Part shown: positions 1-8,281 of the stretch, in pieces
How positions within the stretch are numbered: the first letter of the stretch is position 1
How the letters are laid out: every line of letters starts with the position of its first letter
Origin: Nonomuraea sp. NEAU-A123
Lineage (GTDB): Bacteria; Actinomycetota; Actinomycetes; Streptosporangiales; Streptosporangiaceae
Length of the DNA: 64,000 nucleotides
Reading direction: 5' to 3'
NCBI RefSeq assembly: GCF_018603905.1
Contig: NZ_JAHFZZ010000010.1
Coordinates: forward strand, 306,086-370,085
Program-made: the position numbers and the translations under genes
The notes under the pieces: model-generated
Database searches by the model: none
The model's input: only the letters and a program-made list of their open reading frames with translations
Told to the model about the DNA's origin: nothing

Positions 1-17
1 CGAAAGCCCCTCAGGCC

Positions 18-103
18 CTCAAGGAACTGCGGGTCCTCAAGGGATTGCGGGTCCTTCAGGGACGGTGGCCCTCCAGGGACGGTGGCCCTCCAGGGACGGT
101 GGG
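18..103. repeat. Two short tandem-repeat tracts downstream of the decarboxylase gene
   Basis: Two imperfect 18-bp units (18-35 and 36-53, each starting CTCAAGG and ending GCGGGTC) are followed by three units of a 17-bp repeat beginning AGGGACGGTGGCC (58-74, 75-91, and a third starting at 92 that diverges after about 11 bases). They lie 3' of the minus-strand decarboxylase gene. There is no spacer structure like a CRISPR. They look like minisatellite slippage in a non-coding gap; no function is visible. Confidence 0.75.
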
Positions 104-117
104 CCCGGAATTCCGGC

Positions 118-1341
118 TCAGACCAGCACCTCGGCCGGAGCCGGGTGGCTCAGGAACGCGGCGGGGCTCGCCGTCAGGCCGTACGCACCCGCCTGGAACA
201 GCACGATCAGATCCCCCACCCCGGCCTTGGGCAGCGAGACGTCGTCCCCCAGCAGGTCGAGCGGGGTGCACAGGCAGCCGACGACGGTCACCGTCTCCTC
301 GGGCGGGTCGTCCATCCGGTTCCCCACCGCGATCGGGTAGTTGCGCCTGATCACCTGGCCGAAGTTGCCGGACGCCGCGAGCTGGTGGTGCAGCCCGCCG
401 TCCACGACGACGAACACCTTGCCGCGCGACTCCTTGCGGTCCACCACGCGCGTGACGTAGACGCCGGCCTCGCCGACCAGGTAGCGCCCCAGCTCGACGA
501 CGATCCGCGCCTCGGGCAGCCGGGGCCGGACCAGGCCGTCGACCAGCCGCGCCAGGTTGTCGCCGATCGGGCCGAGGTCGAGCGGCCGGTCGCGCAGCGC
601 GTACGGGATGCCGAAGCCACCGCCGATGTTGAGGTAGCGCACGGGCCCGGGCGCCGCGTCCGCGAAGCCGACAATCAGCTCGACGGTACGGCGCTGCGCC
701 TCGCAGATGCTGTCGACCCGCAGGTTCTGCGACCCGGCGAACACGTGGAAGCCCTGAAAGTCGAACTCGTCGCCGCCCAGCCCGGCCAGGACCGCGGGGA
801 TCCGCTCGGAGTCGATGCCGAACTGCTGCGGCCCGCCGCCCAGCCGCATGCCGGACCCGCGGACCACGAAGTCCGGATTGACGCGCAACGCCACCCGCGC
901 GGGAATGCCCGCGGCGGCGCTCGCCGACCGGACCCGTTCCACCTCCAGCTCGGACTCCAGCTCGATGGTGACGCCGGCGGCGACCGCCTGCGCCAGCTCG
1001 GCCGCCGACTTGCCGGGCCCGGCGAAGCTGATGCGCGACGCGGGCCCCGGGGTGTCGAGCGCGTGCCGCATCTCCTGCGCGGAGGCCACGTCGAAGCCGT
1101 CGACCAGGCCGCTCATGTGCTGGAGCAGGGCGGGCATCGGGTTGGCCTTCACCGCGTAGCTCAGCTCGACGTCCCCGGGCAGCGCCGCGCGCACCGACGC
1201 GACCCGCCGGTTGACCAGCTCCCTGTCGTAGGCGAAGAACGGCGTGCTGCCCACGCGGGCGGCCAGCCGTTCGACGGGGATGCCGCCCACGGTGAGCTGG
1301 CTGTCGTGCCTGCCGTACCAGCCGCTCGGGATGGAGATCAC
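118..1341 (-). CDS. PLP-dependent decarboxylase, LysA/ornithine-decarboxylase fold (carrier-linked type)
   Basis: This 407-aa protein is a fold-III PLP decarboxylase. It has an N-terminal PLP barrel with the Schiff-base lysine in YAVKANP (K65), the phosphate-binding glycine loop NIGGGFGIPY and, near the C terminus, the VGCLCTPLD segment that carries the cysteine and aspartate of the partner-subunit active site. The best family match from memory is the exosortase-A-associated decarboxylase group. BtrK of butirosin biosynthesis, which decarboxylates glutamyl-ACP, is the closest well-studied functional analogue. The GTG start overlaps the ligase stop as GTGA, so the two are translationally coupled. 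By inference it decarboxylates an aminoacyl group held on the adjacent carrier protein to give an amine. The substrate amino acid is not readable from sequence. Confidence 0.85.
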   Translation of the reverse strand: MISIPSGWYGRHDSQLTVGGIPVERLAARVGSTPFFAYDRELVNRRVASVRAALPGDVELSYAVKANPMPALLQHMSGLVDGFDVASAQEMRHALDTPGPASRISFAGPGKSAAELAQAVAAGVTIELESELEVERVRSASAAAGIPARVALRVNPDFVVRGSGMRLGGGPQQFGIDSERIPAVLAGLGGDEFDFQGFHVFAGSQNLRVDSICEAQRRTVELIVGFADAAPGPVRYLNIGGGFGIPYALRDRPLDLGPIGDNLARLVDGLVRPRLPEARIVVELGRYLVGEAGVYVTRVVDRKESRGKVFVVVDGGLHHQLAASGNFGQVIRRNYPIAVGNRMDDPPEETVTVVGCLCTPLDLLGDDVSLPKAGVGDLIVLFQAGAYGLTASPAAFLSHPAPAEVLV

Positions 1342-2888
1342 CAGGTCACCGCCCGGCGCAGCTCCGTACGGTCGAACTTGCCGTTGCCCGATCTCGGCAG
1401 CCGGTCGCGCACCACCACCCGGCGGGGGACCATGTAGCGCGGCAGGTCGCGTTCGAGCGCCTTCACCAGTGTCTCGGTGTCGCACGACTCGCCGCTCGGC
1501 CCGCTGACGACGAGCACCACCTGCTGGCCGAGCGTGTCGTCGGCGACGCCGAACGCCACCGCCTCGCCCACCAGCCCGGTGGCGTAGGCCGCCTCCTCGA
1601 TCTCGCTGGGGCTGACCCGGTAGCCGGAGGTTTTGATCATCTCGTCGGTACGTCCCACGAAGTAGAGGAACCCCTCCTCGTCGCGGTAGGCGACGTCGCC
1701 CGACCAGACCGCGAGCTCGCTCCCCCACGGACTGCCGCCCGGCGGGTAGGGGCGGAACCGTTCGGCGGTGCGTTCGGGGTCGTTCCAGTAGCCGAGCGCC
1801 ACGAGCGCGCCACGGTGCACGATCTCCCCCTTCTCGCCGGGGTCGCAGACGCCACCGTCCGGCCGTACGACGAGGATCTCCGCGTTGGGGATCGCCTTCC
1901 CGATCGAGTCGGGCCTGCGGTCGGCCTGCGCCGGGTCGAGGTAGGTGGAGCGGAACGCCTCTGTCAGCCCGTACATGAGGTACGGCCTGGCCTGCGGGAA
2001 CGTGGCCCGCAGCGCGTCCAGGGCAGGCTTGGGCAGGCGCCCGCCGGTGTTGGCGAAGTAGCGCAGGCGGCGGGTGGCCTCCGCCGGCCAGGTCTGCCCC
2101 GCGAGCTGCAGCCACAGCGGCGGCACACAAGTCAGCCCGGTGACGCCGTGCCGGGCGCAGAGGCGGACGACCGCGCCGGGCACCAGGTAGTTCATCAGGA
2201 CGACGTGCGCGCCCGTGATGAAGGACGTGGTGAGCTGGCTGAAGCCGGTGTCGAAGCTCAGCGGGAGTACGGCGAGCACCACGTCGTCGCGGGTGTGGCC
2301 GAGGTACTGGGCGACGCTGCGGGCGCCGGCGAGCAGGTTGCGGTGCGACAGGACGACGCCCTTGGGGCTGCCGGTGCTGCCCGAGGTGTAGAGGATCGCC
2401 GCGACATCGGCGTCGATCACGCCCTCCGTGGCGGGGGCCTCCTCGGAGGCGCACAACCGGGACCAGGTGGTGACCGGGCGCGGCTCCGGGACCTGCGGCC
2501 GGTCGCCGATGAGGATCAGGTCGCGCAGCGACTCCACCTCCTGGAGCCGGGCGCCTATCAGGCGGTGCCGCTCGACCGTGGTGACCACCGCGACCGCCCC
2601 GCAGTCGGCGGCCACGTACCCCACCTGCTGCGGCTTGAACAGCGGATTGACCGGGACGAACACCCCGCCCGCCGCGGACACGGCGAGCATGGCGACGACG
2701 GTCTCGATCCGCTTCTCCAGGTAGACGACGACCCGCTCGCCCCGGCGCAGCCCGAGACGGCGCAGGCCGCTCGCGGCGCGGCCGACGCGGCGGGCCAGCT
2801 CGCCGTAGCTGAGTGTCTCGTCCTGGTAGGTCACCGCGGGGCGCTCAGGGTCGCCGCACCGCACCACGTCGTCGACGCGCGTCAGCAT
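1338..2888 (-). CDS. AMP-forming acyl/aminoacyl ligase, exosortase-A-associated-like
   Basis: This 516-aa member of the ANL superfamily should activate a carboxylic acid as the adenylate and load it on the neighbouring carrier protein. The P-loop-like core YTSGSTGSPKG lies near residues 167-177, followed by YGLTEAFRSTY, the WSGDVAYRDEEG hinge region and the C-terminal catalytic lysine in SGNGKFDRTEL. Overall wording such as AAGGVFVPVNPLFKPQQV and YGLTEAFRSTYL recalls the exosortase-A-associated ligase family. The ATG at 2888 is chosen because GAGG sits 8 nt upstream and the start then follows the carrier stop by 10 nt; an in-frame GTG/ATG region at 2927 would overlap the carrier gene. It is the middle gene of a carrier-ligase-decarboxylase operon. 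Confidence 0.87.
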   Translation of the reverse strand: MLTRVDDVVRCGDPERPAVTYQDETLSYGELARRVGRAASGLRRLGLRRGERVVVYLEKRIETVVAMLAVSAAGGVFVPVNPLFKPQQVGYVAADCGAVAVVTTVERHRLIGARLQEVESLRDLILIGDRPQVPEPRPVTTWSRLCASEEAPATEGVIDADVAAILYTSGSTGSPKGVVLSHRNLLAGARSVAQYLGHTRDDVVLAVLPLSFDTGFSQLTTSFITGAHVVLMNYLVPGAVVRLCARHGVTGLTCVPPLWLQLAGQTWPAEATRRLRYFANTGGRLPKPALDALRATFPQARPYLMYGLTEAFRSTYLDPAQADRRPDSIGKAIPNAEILVVRPDGGVCDPGEKGEIVHRGALVALGYWNDPERTAERFRPYPPGGSPWGSELAVWSGDVAYRDEEGFLYFVGRTDEMIKTSGYRVSPSEIEEAAYATGLVGEAVAFGVADDTLGQQVVLVVSGPSGESCDTETLVKALERDLPRYMVPRRVVVRDRLPRSGNGKFDRTELRRAVTW

Positions 2889-2898
2889 CCGGCGATCC

Positions 2899-3189
2899 TC
2901 ACACTCGTAACGGTGTTCGCTCGTCACCGACGGTTCCTTCGAGGTCGAGTAGCGCGGACAGGGCCTGCCACAGCGAGCCGACGGTGTCGAACGTCTCCTC
3001 GTTGAGGAGGTCGTCGGGCAGCTCGATGTCGTAGCGGTCCTCGATGTCGCCCAGCAACCGCACGACGCCCATCGAGTCGAGGCCGAGCCCGGCCAGCTCG
3101 TCCGACGCGGAGAAGTCGCCCGCGTCCGCGTACGGCAAATGCGAGCGCAGAATATTCTGGAACTCGGATGGTATTTCCAACATAGTCAA
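2899..3189 (-). CDS. Acyl/peptidyl carrier protein
   Basis: This is a 96-aa stand-alone carrier protein. The phosphopantetheine site is LGLDSMGVV, with Ser39 at the start of helix II; the acidic recognition helix and the downstream sequence IEDRYDIELPDD are typical of ACPs. It is the first gene of the minus-strand trio and would hold the acid activated by the adjacent ligase while the PLP enzyme decarboxylates it. A TTG at 3189 has GAGG with about 7-nt spacing; an ATG at 3183 is a possible later start and shortens the protein by two residues. Phosphopantetheinylation could come from either PPTase encoded in the cluster. Confidence 0.9.
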   Translation of the reverse strand: MTMLEIPSEFQNILRSHLPYADAGDFSASDELAGLGLDSMGVVRLLGDIEDRYDIELPDDLLNEETFDTVGSLWQALSALLDLEGTVGDERTPLRV

Positions 3190-3344
3190 CGCGCCACCTC
3201 AGGCCGAAAGCCGAGCCGCTCCATGCTGTCCGCTCCGAGCTTGGCCGAATGCGCGACGACGCGTCAAGCCGGCCATTTTAGAAAAGCACTGGCAACTAAT
3301 GGCCTTCCGGAGCCGGTCATCGGCGCCCGGTTGTCGCACGCCTC
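3190..3344. promoter_or_regulatory. Divergent intergenic region, carrier protein / condensation protein
   Basis: This 155-bp gap separates the minus-strand ACP-ligase-decarboxylase operon from the plus-strand condensation operon. It is visibly more AT-rich than its neighbours (for example the stretch around 3276-3300), as expected for back-to-back promoters. I cannot assign -35/-10 boxes with confidence. Confidence 0.5.
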
Positions 3345-5093
3345 GTGAACGCAGATTATGAATCACATTCAACGGATCTGCGAAGTGCTGCAACTCGCAC
3401 CACCGGGCGCACATGGGAGGCTGAGTTGTCCGCCGCGAAGAACGCGAATCTGTGCTGGGGCCAGCGTTACATGTGGCTGAAATACCACCGGCTGCCGCCG
3501 GGCGAACGGCATGACACGCACATCGTGCTGCGTCTCGCCATCCCGCACGACGTCACGGTGGCGAACTGCCGCGCGGCGATCAACTACCTGACGCGCCGCC
3601 ACGAGTCGCTGCGGACCACCTACCACCTCGACCCGGGGCCGGAGCCGCAGCAGCGGATACACCCGCCGGCCGCGCTGCCGGTCATCCTGGCGACCACCGA
3701 ACGAGACGGCACCCCCGCCCCCGCCGAGATCGTCGAGCGGATCTGCACCACCGACTTCCGCTTCGACTCCGAGTGGCCGATCCGGGCCTGCGTCATCACC
3801 ACGGGCGGGGTCCCGAAGCAGATCGTCCTGGTGCTCAACCACCTGGCCGTGGACGCGTGGACGGTCCGGGAGATCAAGCGCGAGCTCACGGTCCAGTGCG
3901 CCGGCTTCAGCTCCCGCCGGCCGGCCACGCTGGAGCCCGTCCGCAACCAGCCCTCGGACCTGGCCCGCCACGAGTCGTCGGCCGAGGCCGCCGCGGTGGC
4001 GGCCCGCTCCCTGGCGTATTGGGACGAGGAGATCACCCGGATCCCAGCCGACCCGTTCGCGGCAAGGCGCGCCCCCTCGATGACGCCTGACTGCGAGCCG
4101 GTCGCCCGGAGTGCGACGCTGACCTCTCCGGCGCTGCTCGACGCCGTGCGGCGCATCGCCGCGGCGGACCAGGTGTGGCCGTCGCTGGTCCACGTGACCG
4201 CGTACACCGCCATGATGGCCGCCTACACCGGCCTCGGGACGGTCGCGCACCTGTCGTTCTCCGGCAACCGCGAGCCCGGCCCGTACGCGGGCGTGATGAC
4301 GTGCATGTTCGCGCCGATGCTGGTGACCGTCGACTGCCACGACGACCCACGGTTCTCGGAGCTGCTGCACCGCGCGGCCGAGCGTTTCGAGCTCGCCCGT
4401 ACGCACTCCTGCGCGCCTTACGACGAGGTCGTGGAGCGGATGTCGCGCGAGGGCTCGCGGCGCGGTGAGCCGGTACGCCTCGGGTCGGAGGTCAACTTCA
4501 TCAAGCAGCGCTCCAGCGAGGCGCGGGCCCGGCGGACCACGTTCACCTGGAAGCCGGTGCCGTCGGCCTGGGCGTACGAGGAGGCGGACACGTACTTCAG
4601 GATCGACGAGTGGCGTGACGCGGTCGTCGTCGGCTTCCACGCCCGCTCCTCGATCATGGGAGCCGCCGACATGGAGCGCTTCCTGCGCGGGTACGAGGCC
4701 GTCCTGCTCGCCGACGACGACCCCCGCATCAGCGACGTCACGCGCCGCACCGGCTTCAGCGCCCCGCCGACCCCGCGAGGCATGCCCGCCCGTGACGACC
4801 TGACCATGGCCGCCCCCGAAGCCGGGCAGGCGCTCGCCGAGGTCGTCCGCCAGGTGAACGGGCTCGCCGACGTCGACCTGTCCGACAGCTACACGCTCGC
4901 CGGCGGCCGGGCCCTGCGCATCCCCCGGGTCCTCGCCCTGCTGTCGGCCCACGGCTGGACGGGCGCCTCCGTCCACCACCTGACCGGTCCCGAACCGCTG
5001 CGAGCACTGGCCGGCCGGCTGATCCCCGTCACCACGGAGCCCCTGGAAGCAGCGGTCATCGAGCCTCCGAGGCACGCACTCACCCAGCCCTGA
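3345..5093 (+). CDS. Stand-alone NRPS condensation-type protein with C-terminal degenerate carrier domain
   Basis: This 582-aa protein has an NRPS condensation fold. The N-terminal core motif is CWGQRYMWLKYH (residues 37-48), the second core RRHESLRT (84-91), and the catalytic motif is NHLAVDAW at 165-172. In that motif the first His of HHxxxDG is Asn, but the catalytic second His (H166) and Asp (D170) are kept. Residues about 491-562 resemble a peptidyl carrier domain, but the Ppant serine site reads LAGGRALRI, with Ala523 where Ser is needed. It should make an amide or ester bond between two carrier-bound partners, probably using the neighbouring ACP. Its start is a GTG; a TTG at 3426 just before the first core motif is an alternative. 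Confidence 0.8.
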   Translation: MNADYESHSTDLRSAATRTTGRTWEAELSAAKNANLCWGQRYMWLKYHRLPPGERHDTHIVLRLAIPHDVTVANCRAAINYLTRRHESLRTTYHLDPGPEPQQRIHPPAALPVILATTERDGTPAPAEIVERICTTDFRFDSEWPIRACVITTGGVPKQIVLVLNHLAVDAWTVREIKRELTVQCAGFSSRRPATLEPVRNQPSDLARHESSAEAAAVAARSLAYWDEEITRIPADPFAARRAPSMTPDCEPVARSATLTSPALLDAVRRIAAADQVWPSLVHVTAYTAMMAAYTGLGTVAHLSFSGNREPGPYAGVMTCMFAPMLVTVDCHDDPRFSELLHRAAERFELARTHSCAPYDEVVERMSREGSRRGEPVRLGSEVNFIKQRSSEARARRTTFTWKPVPSAWAYEEADTYFRIDEWRDAVVVGFHARSSIMGAADMERFLRGYEAVLLADDDPRISDVTRRTGFSAPPTPRGMPARDDLTMAAPEAGQALAEVVRQVNGLADVDLSDSYTLAGGRALRIPRVLALLSAHGWTGASVHHLTGPEPLRALAGRLIPVTTEPLEAAVIEPPRHALTQP

Positions 5094-5116
5094 CGCACCC
5101 CTGGAGTGGTCACACC

Positions 5117-6001
5117 ATGAAAGACGCGCTCGCCGCCCGAGTATCCAAGAGCCACCAGCTCGTCGGCTCCGAAGAGGAGCTGCGCCGGCTGATAGACCGT
5201 GAGCTGACCGCCTCCGGCGTGGACAACCTGGTCGTCATGGGCGGCCACTTCATGCTCTTCGAAGACGAGGGGCGGCTCGTCCCCGGCGTCATCAAGGAGC
5301 AGCGGTCCGAGCTGATGCGCCGCCGGATCGCCGGCCGGGTGGGCATCTTCCCGGAGTACAGCTGGCAGTTGTCCGTCGACCTCCTCACGTCGTACACGGA
5401 GACCTGCGACGACGTGCGGCTGCTCCTGCTCATCAACGACTGGCAGTACGTGCCCACGTCGGGCCGCCCGGCGAGCGAGCTGCGGGCGGAGTTCTTGGAG
5501 CGCTTCACCGGGCTGCCCGAAGAGTACGAGCGGGTGCTGCGCGAGGCCGGGTTCGGGCCGGACCTCGTGCTGCCGAGCCGCAAGCACCCGCTGGCCTTCC
5601 CCGAGACGTGGCTCAAGTACCGCTTCCAGAAGGCCGCCGACCGGTTGGTCAAGCAGGGACGGCTGGAGAAGCGGTTCCTCGACTCGGGCGAGAAGGACAC
5701 CGAGGTGGCCTTCCTCGACGACGAGGGCAACTACCGCACGCTGATCAGCTGCGGCATCACCGGATGCGCCGGCGAGATCACCGAGATGATCTCCGAGGTG
5801 CACAACGCCGGCTACCGGGCGATCGTGATCTTCGCGCCTGGCGAGTGTCTCGCACCCGTCCAGACGGGCGTCGACATCGCCCTCGAGCTCTACCGGCTGC
5901 CGGACATGCTGGTGATCATCGCCGACCCCGGAGGGAGCGGGGAGATGTCAACCGACGAGATCTATTCGAAGCTCGTGACGGTCAGCACGTTCAGAAGCTG
6001 A
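5117..6001 (+). CDS. Protein of unknown family (294 aa) between condensation protein and cysteine desulfurase
   Basis: I do not recognise this family. The protein is soluble, with no signal peptide or membrane segment. It has an alpha/beta-looking N terminus (VDNLVVMGGHFMLF), a basic helical middle and a C-terminal part rich in beta-alpha pattern (YRAIVIFAP, MLVIIADPGGSG). Cysteines are at 97, 212, 217 and 244; the C212-x4-C217 pair lies in SCGITGCAGE. It starts 23 nt after the condensation gene (GGAG before the ATG) and is followed 22 nt later by the desulfurase, so the three are one transcription unit. Its position and paired cysteines make a sulfur acceptor or sulfur-inserting enzyme a reasonable guess, but nothing in the sequence proves it. 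Confidence 0.8.
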   Translation: MKDALAARVSKSHQLVGSEEELRRLIDRELTASGVDNLVVMGGHFMLFEDEGRLVPGVIKEQRSELMRRRIAGRVGIFPEYSWQLSVDLLTSYTETCDDVRLLLLINDWQYVPTSGRPASELRAEFLERFTGLPEEYERVLREAGFGPDLVLPSRKHPLAFPETWLKYRFQKAADRLVKQGRLEKRFLDSGEKDTEVAFLDDEGNYRTLISCGITGCAGEITEMISEVHNAGYRAIVIFAPGECLAPVQTGVDIALELYRLPDMLVIIADPGGSGEMSTDEIYSKLVTVSTFRS

Positions 6002-6023
6002 CCCGGCGCGAAGGGCAGGACCC

Positions 6024-7178
6024 ATGAAGATCATTTATCTGGACAACTGCGCCACCACCCGCGTGGACGACGAAGTGGTCGACGCGATGCTGCCGTACCT
6101 GAGAGAGGACTTCGGCAACCCGTCGTCGCCGCACGTTCTCGGCAAGCGGGCCCGCCGGGCGGTGGACCTGGCCGCCGTGTCGGTGGCCGAGCTGCTGGGC
6201 GCCGACCCGCGCGGCATCGTCTTCACCTCCGGCGCGACCGAGAGCAACAACATCGCGCTGCTCGGCATGTTCGCCCACGCGGAGCGCGCGCCCGTCAACG
6301 CGTTGTTCTGCCCGACCGACCACAAGTCCGCGCTGGCGATCGGCCGGGCGCTGGCGGGGCAGGGCATCGACACCCGCACGATGGCGGTACGCCAGGACGG
6401 GCTGATCGACCTGACCGACCTGGCCGAGCAGCTCGACGTCCACTCGCGCGTCGCCACCGCCGCCCTGGTCAACAGCGAGATCGGCTCGATACAGCCGGTG
6501 TCGGAGCTGGCCGCGCTCTGCCACGAGTTCGGCTGCCTGCTGCACGTGGACGCCGCCCAGGCCGCCGGCCGGATCCCCATCGACGTGATCGAGACCGGGG
6601 TGGACACGCTGGCGATCTCCGGGCACAAGGTACGCGGCCCAAAGGGCATCGGCGCCCTGTACGTACGGCCCGGCGTGCGCCTGCGGCCGATCACGTACGG
6701 CGGCGGCCAGTACGAGCTGCGCAGCGGCACCATCCCCACGCACCTCGTGGTGGGGCTGGGCAAGGCGTGCGAGCTGGCGCTGCGGCGGCTCGACGACGAC
6801 TGGATGCGGGCTGTACGGCTGCGCGAGACGGCCCTCGACCTGATCACCACCCGCCTTCCTGGCACGCGGATCAACGGCGATGCGCATGCCGGGGTGCCTC
6901 ATGTGCTCAACCTGGTGCTGCCCGGGGTCCGCGGGGAGAGCCTCGTGTCCAGCCTGCGTTCCGTGGCCGTGTCCACGGGGTCCGCGTGCAACTCCGACTC
7001 CCAGGAGCCGTCGCACGTCCTGACGGCGATCGGGGTGAGCGCCGAGGACGCGAACTGCTCCATCCGGATGTGCCTCGACCCGCGCATGCCGTTCGACGAG
7101 CTGGTGCGCGGCATCGAGCTGATCTGCGAGCGGGCCCTGGAGCTGGCCGAGGTGTCGATCGCGATGCAGGCCACATGA
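6024..7178 (+). CDS. Cysteine desulfurase, NifS/IscS type
   Basis: This 384-aa class V aminotransferase-fold protein starts with the family signature YLDNCATT. It carries the PLP lysine in SGHKVRGPKG (K202), the PLP-contact segment HVDAAQAAGRIP and the persulfide cysteine in STGSACNSD (C322). It should take sulfur from cysteine as an enzyme persulfide and pass it to an acceptor. No iscU, sufE or thiS-type acceptor is beside it; the only cotranscribed candidates are the unknown 294-aa protein and the condensation protein. Being last in a biosynthetic operon argues for a dedicated role in a sulfur-containing product rather than housekeeping Fe-S assembly, although that is inference. Confidence 0.9.
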   Translation: MKIIYLDNCATTRVDDEVVDAMLPYLREDFGNPSSPHVLGKRARRAVDLAAVSVAELLGADPRGIVFTSGATESNNIALLGMFAHAERAPVNALFCPTDHKSALAIGRALAGQGIDTRTMAVRQDGLIDLTDLAEQLDVHSRVATAALVNSEIGSIQPVSELAALCHEFGCLLHVDAAQAAGRIPIDVIETGVDTLAISGHKVRGPKGIGALYVRPGVRLRPITYGGGQYELRSGTIPTHLVVGLGKACELALRRLDDDWMRAVRLRETALDLITTRLPGTRINGDAHAGVPHVLNLVLPGVRGESLVSSLRSVAVSTGSACNSDSQEPSHVLTAIGVSAEDANCSIRMCLDPRMPFDELVRGIELICERALELAEVSIAMQAT

Positions 7179-7183
7179 CGTAA

Positions 7184-7211
7184 GCCGGACCCGCCAAGAG
7201 ACGGGTCCGGC
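7184..7211. terminator. Hairpin between convergent cysteine desulfurase and LuxR-type regulator
   Basis: Perfect 10-bp arms (GCCGGACCCG at 7184-7193 and CGGGTCCGGC at 7202-7211) enclose an 8-nt loop, placed exactly between two convergent stop codons. This fits a bidirectional transcription terminator without a clear U tract, as is common in actinomycetes. Confidence 0.75.
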
Positions 7212-7221
7212 AGGAGGCGGG

Positions 7222-8226
7222 TCAGGCGCCGTTGGGCAGGAACTTCCTGGCCGCCTGCACTCCGGCCTGGAAACGGCTGGTCGCGTCGAGGTCGCGCATC
7301 AGCGTGGCGATGTGCCGGCGGCAACTGCGTACCGACATGCCCAGCTTGCGGGCCACGACCTCGTCGGTGTAGCCCTTGGCCATCAGCGCGGCGATGGCCT
7401 GCTGGAGGTCGTCGGCCACGTTGGCGTAGCCGGACTCGATGCCCTCCAGCGGCGTGGCCGTCTCCCACAGGTGGTTGAACAGGTCCAGCAGGAACTGCGC
7501 GACCCCGTGGTTGTGCACCCGCGCCACGTTCGTCTCCCCGTCCGACAGCCCGAACAGCACCACCAGCGACCGGTCGAAGACCACGGCGGAGCGCGGGATG
7601 TGGCTGACGGTGCACACGGAGGCCCCCGCGTCGGTCAGCTTCTTCATCCTCATCCGCGTGGCCAGGTCGGCCCGGTTGCGGTGCTGGCAGATGATGCGCA
7701 CGGTGATGCCCCGGCCGAGCAGCGGCGAGTACGCCTGCGACAGCTCGTCCGCGTCGCTCAGGCTCGACTGGAGCACCAGCACCTCGTCCCGGCACGAGTC
7801 ACTGGCCATCTTGAGGAAACCCCGGACCTCCATCGACCCCACCAGGTACTCGATCGCGCTGGGCGCCGAGGGCTTGCCGGAACCGGTGTAGTCCTGCCGG
7901 AACACACTGATCCGCTCACGAATCTGGTCGATCAGCTCGCGACGCTGATAAATCTCCCGCTCGACAGAGGAGACAAGCGAGGCCGCGGCAACCTCGGGAT
8001 CCACGGGGACGAACCGGCGGCCCGCCCCGTCCTCCGTCATGAGCAAGCGGTTGTCCACCAGCTGGGCCACCGCCGCGTGCATCTCATGCAGGCCGATGCC
8101 GAGATCGGCGGCGGCCACCTCCAGCGCCTCGATCGCGCCCTTCCTGGCCGCGTAGCGATAAACATCGGTGGCGTGGTCGCCGCCCACGGGGGCCGTCCCC
8201 GGATACAACGGAATAGTCGTCATCAC
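7222..8226 (-). CDS. LuxR-type helix-turn-helix transcriptional regulator with TrmB-like N-terminal part
   Basis: This 334-aa protein ends in a LuxR-family DNA-binding domain (residues about 265-325: KGYTDEVVARKLGMSVRSCRRHIATLM). The N-terminal 100 residues look like a winged-helix TrmB-type module, and the middle (VLVLQSSLSDADELS through VVLFGLSDGETN) is a phospholipase-D-like effector region seen in many actinobacterial single-domain regulators. There is no receiver aspartate signature, so phosphorylation is unlikely. It lies 56 bp downstream of the exporter permease on the same strand and may be read from the long biosynthetic operon or from its own promoter. A pathway-specific regulator is likely; the target is unknown. 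Confidence 0.82.
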   Translation of the reverse strand: MMTTIPLYPGTAPVGGDHATDVYRYAARKGAIEALEVAAADLGIGLHEMHAAVAQLVDNRLLMTEDGAGRRFVPVDPEVAAASLVSSVEREIYQRRELIDQIRERISVFRQDYTGSGKPSAPSAIEYLVGSMEVRGFLKMASDSCRDEVLVLQSSLSDADELSQAYSPLLGRGITVRIICQHRNRADLATRMRMKKLTDAGASVCTVSHIPRSAVVFDRSLVVLFGLSDGETNVARVHNHGVAQFLLDLFNHLWETATPLEGIESGYANVADDLQQAIAALMAKGYTDEVVARKLGMSVRSCRRHIATLMRDLDATSRFQAGVQAARKFLPNGA

Positions 8227-8281
8227 GTACTCCCATCAACTCAACTACGCGGACTCAGGTGAGGGTTCTGGTGCGTCCTGG

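Noticed and set aside
18..103. Possible CRISPR array
   Set aside because: Units are contiguous tandem copies of 17-18 bp without spacers and there are no cas genes.
118..2454. 778-aa minus-strand open frame running through ligase and decarboxylase
   Set aside because: Only its C-terminal part is the real decarboxylase; the N-terminal half is an Arg/Pro/Gly-rich out-of-frame reading of the ligase gene.
118..3189. True exosortase/PEP-CTERM locus
   Set aside because: The trio resembles exosortase-A-associated proteins, but no exosortase, PEP-CTERM protein or EPS glycosyltransferase occurs in the window.
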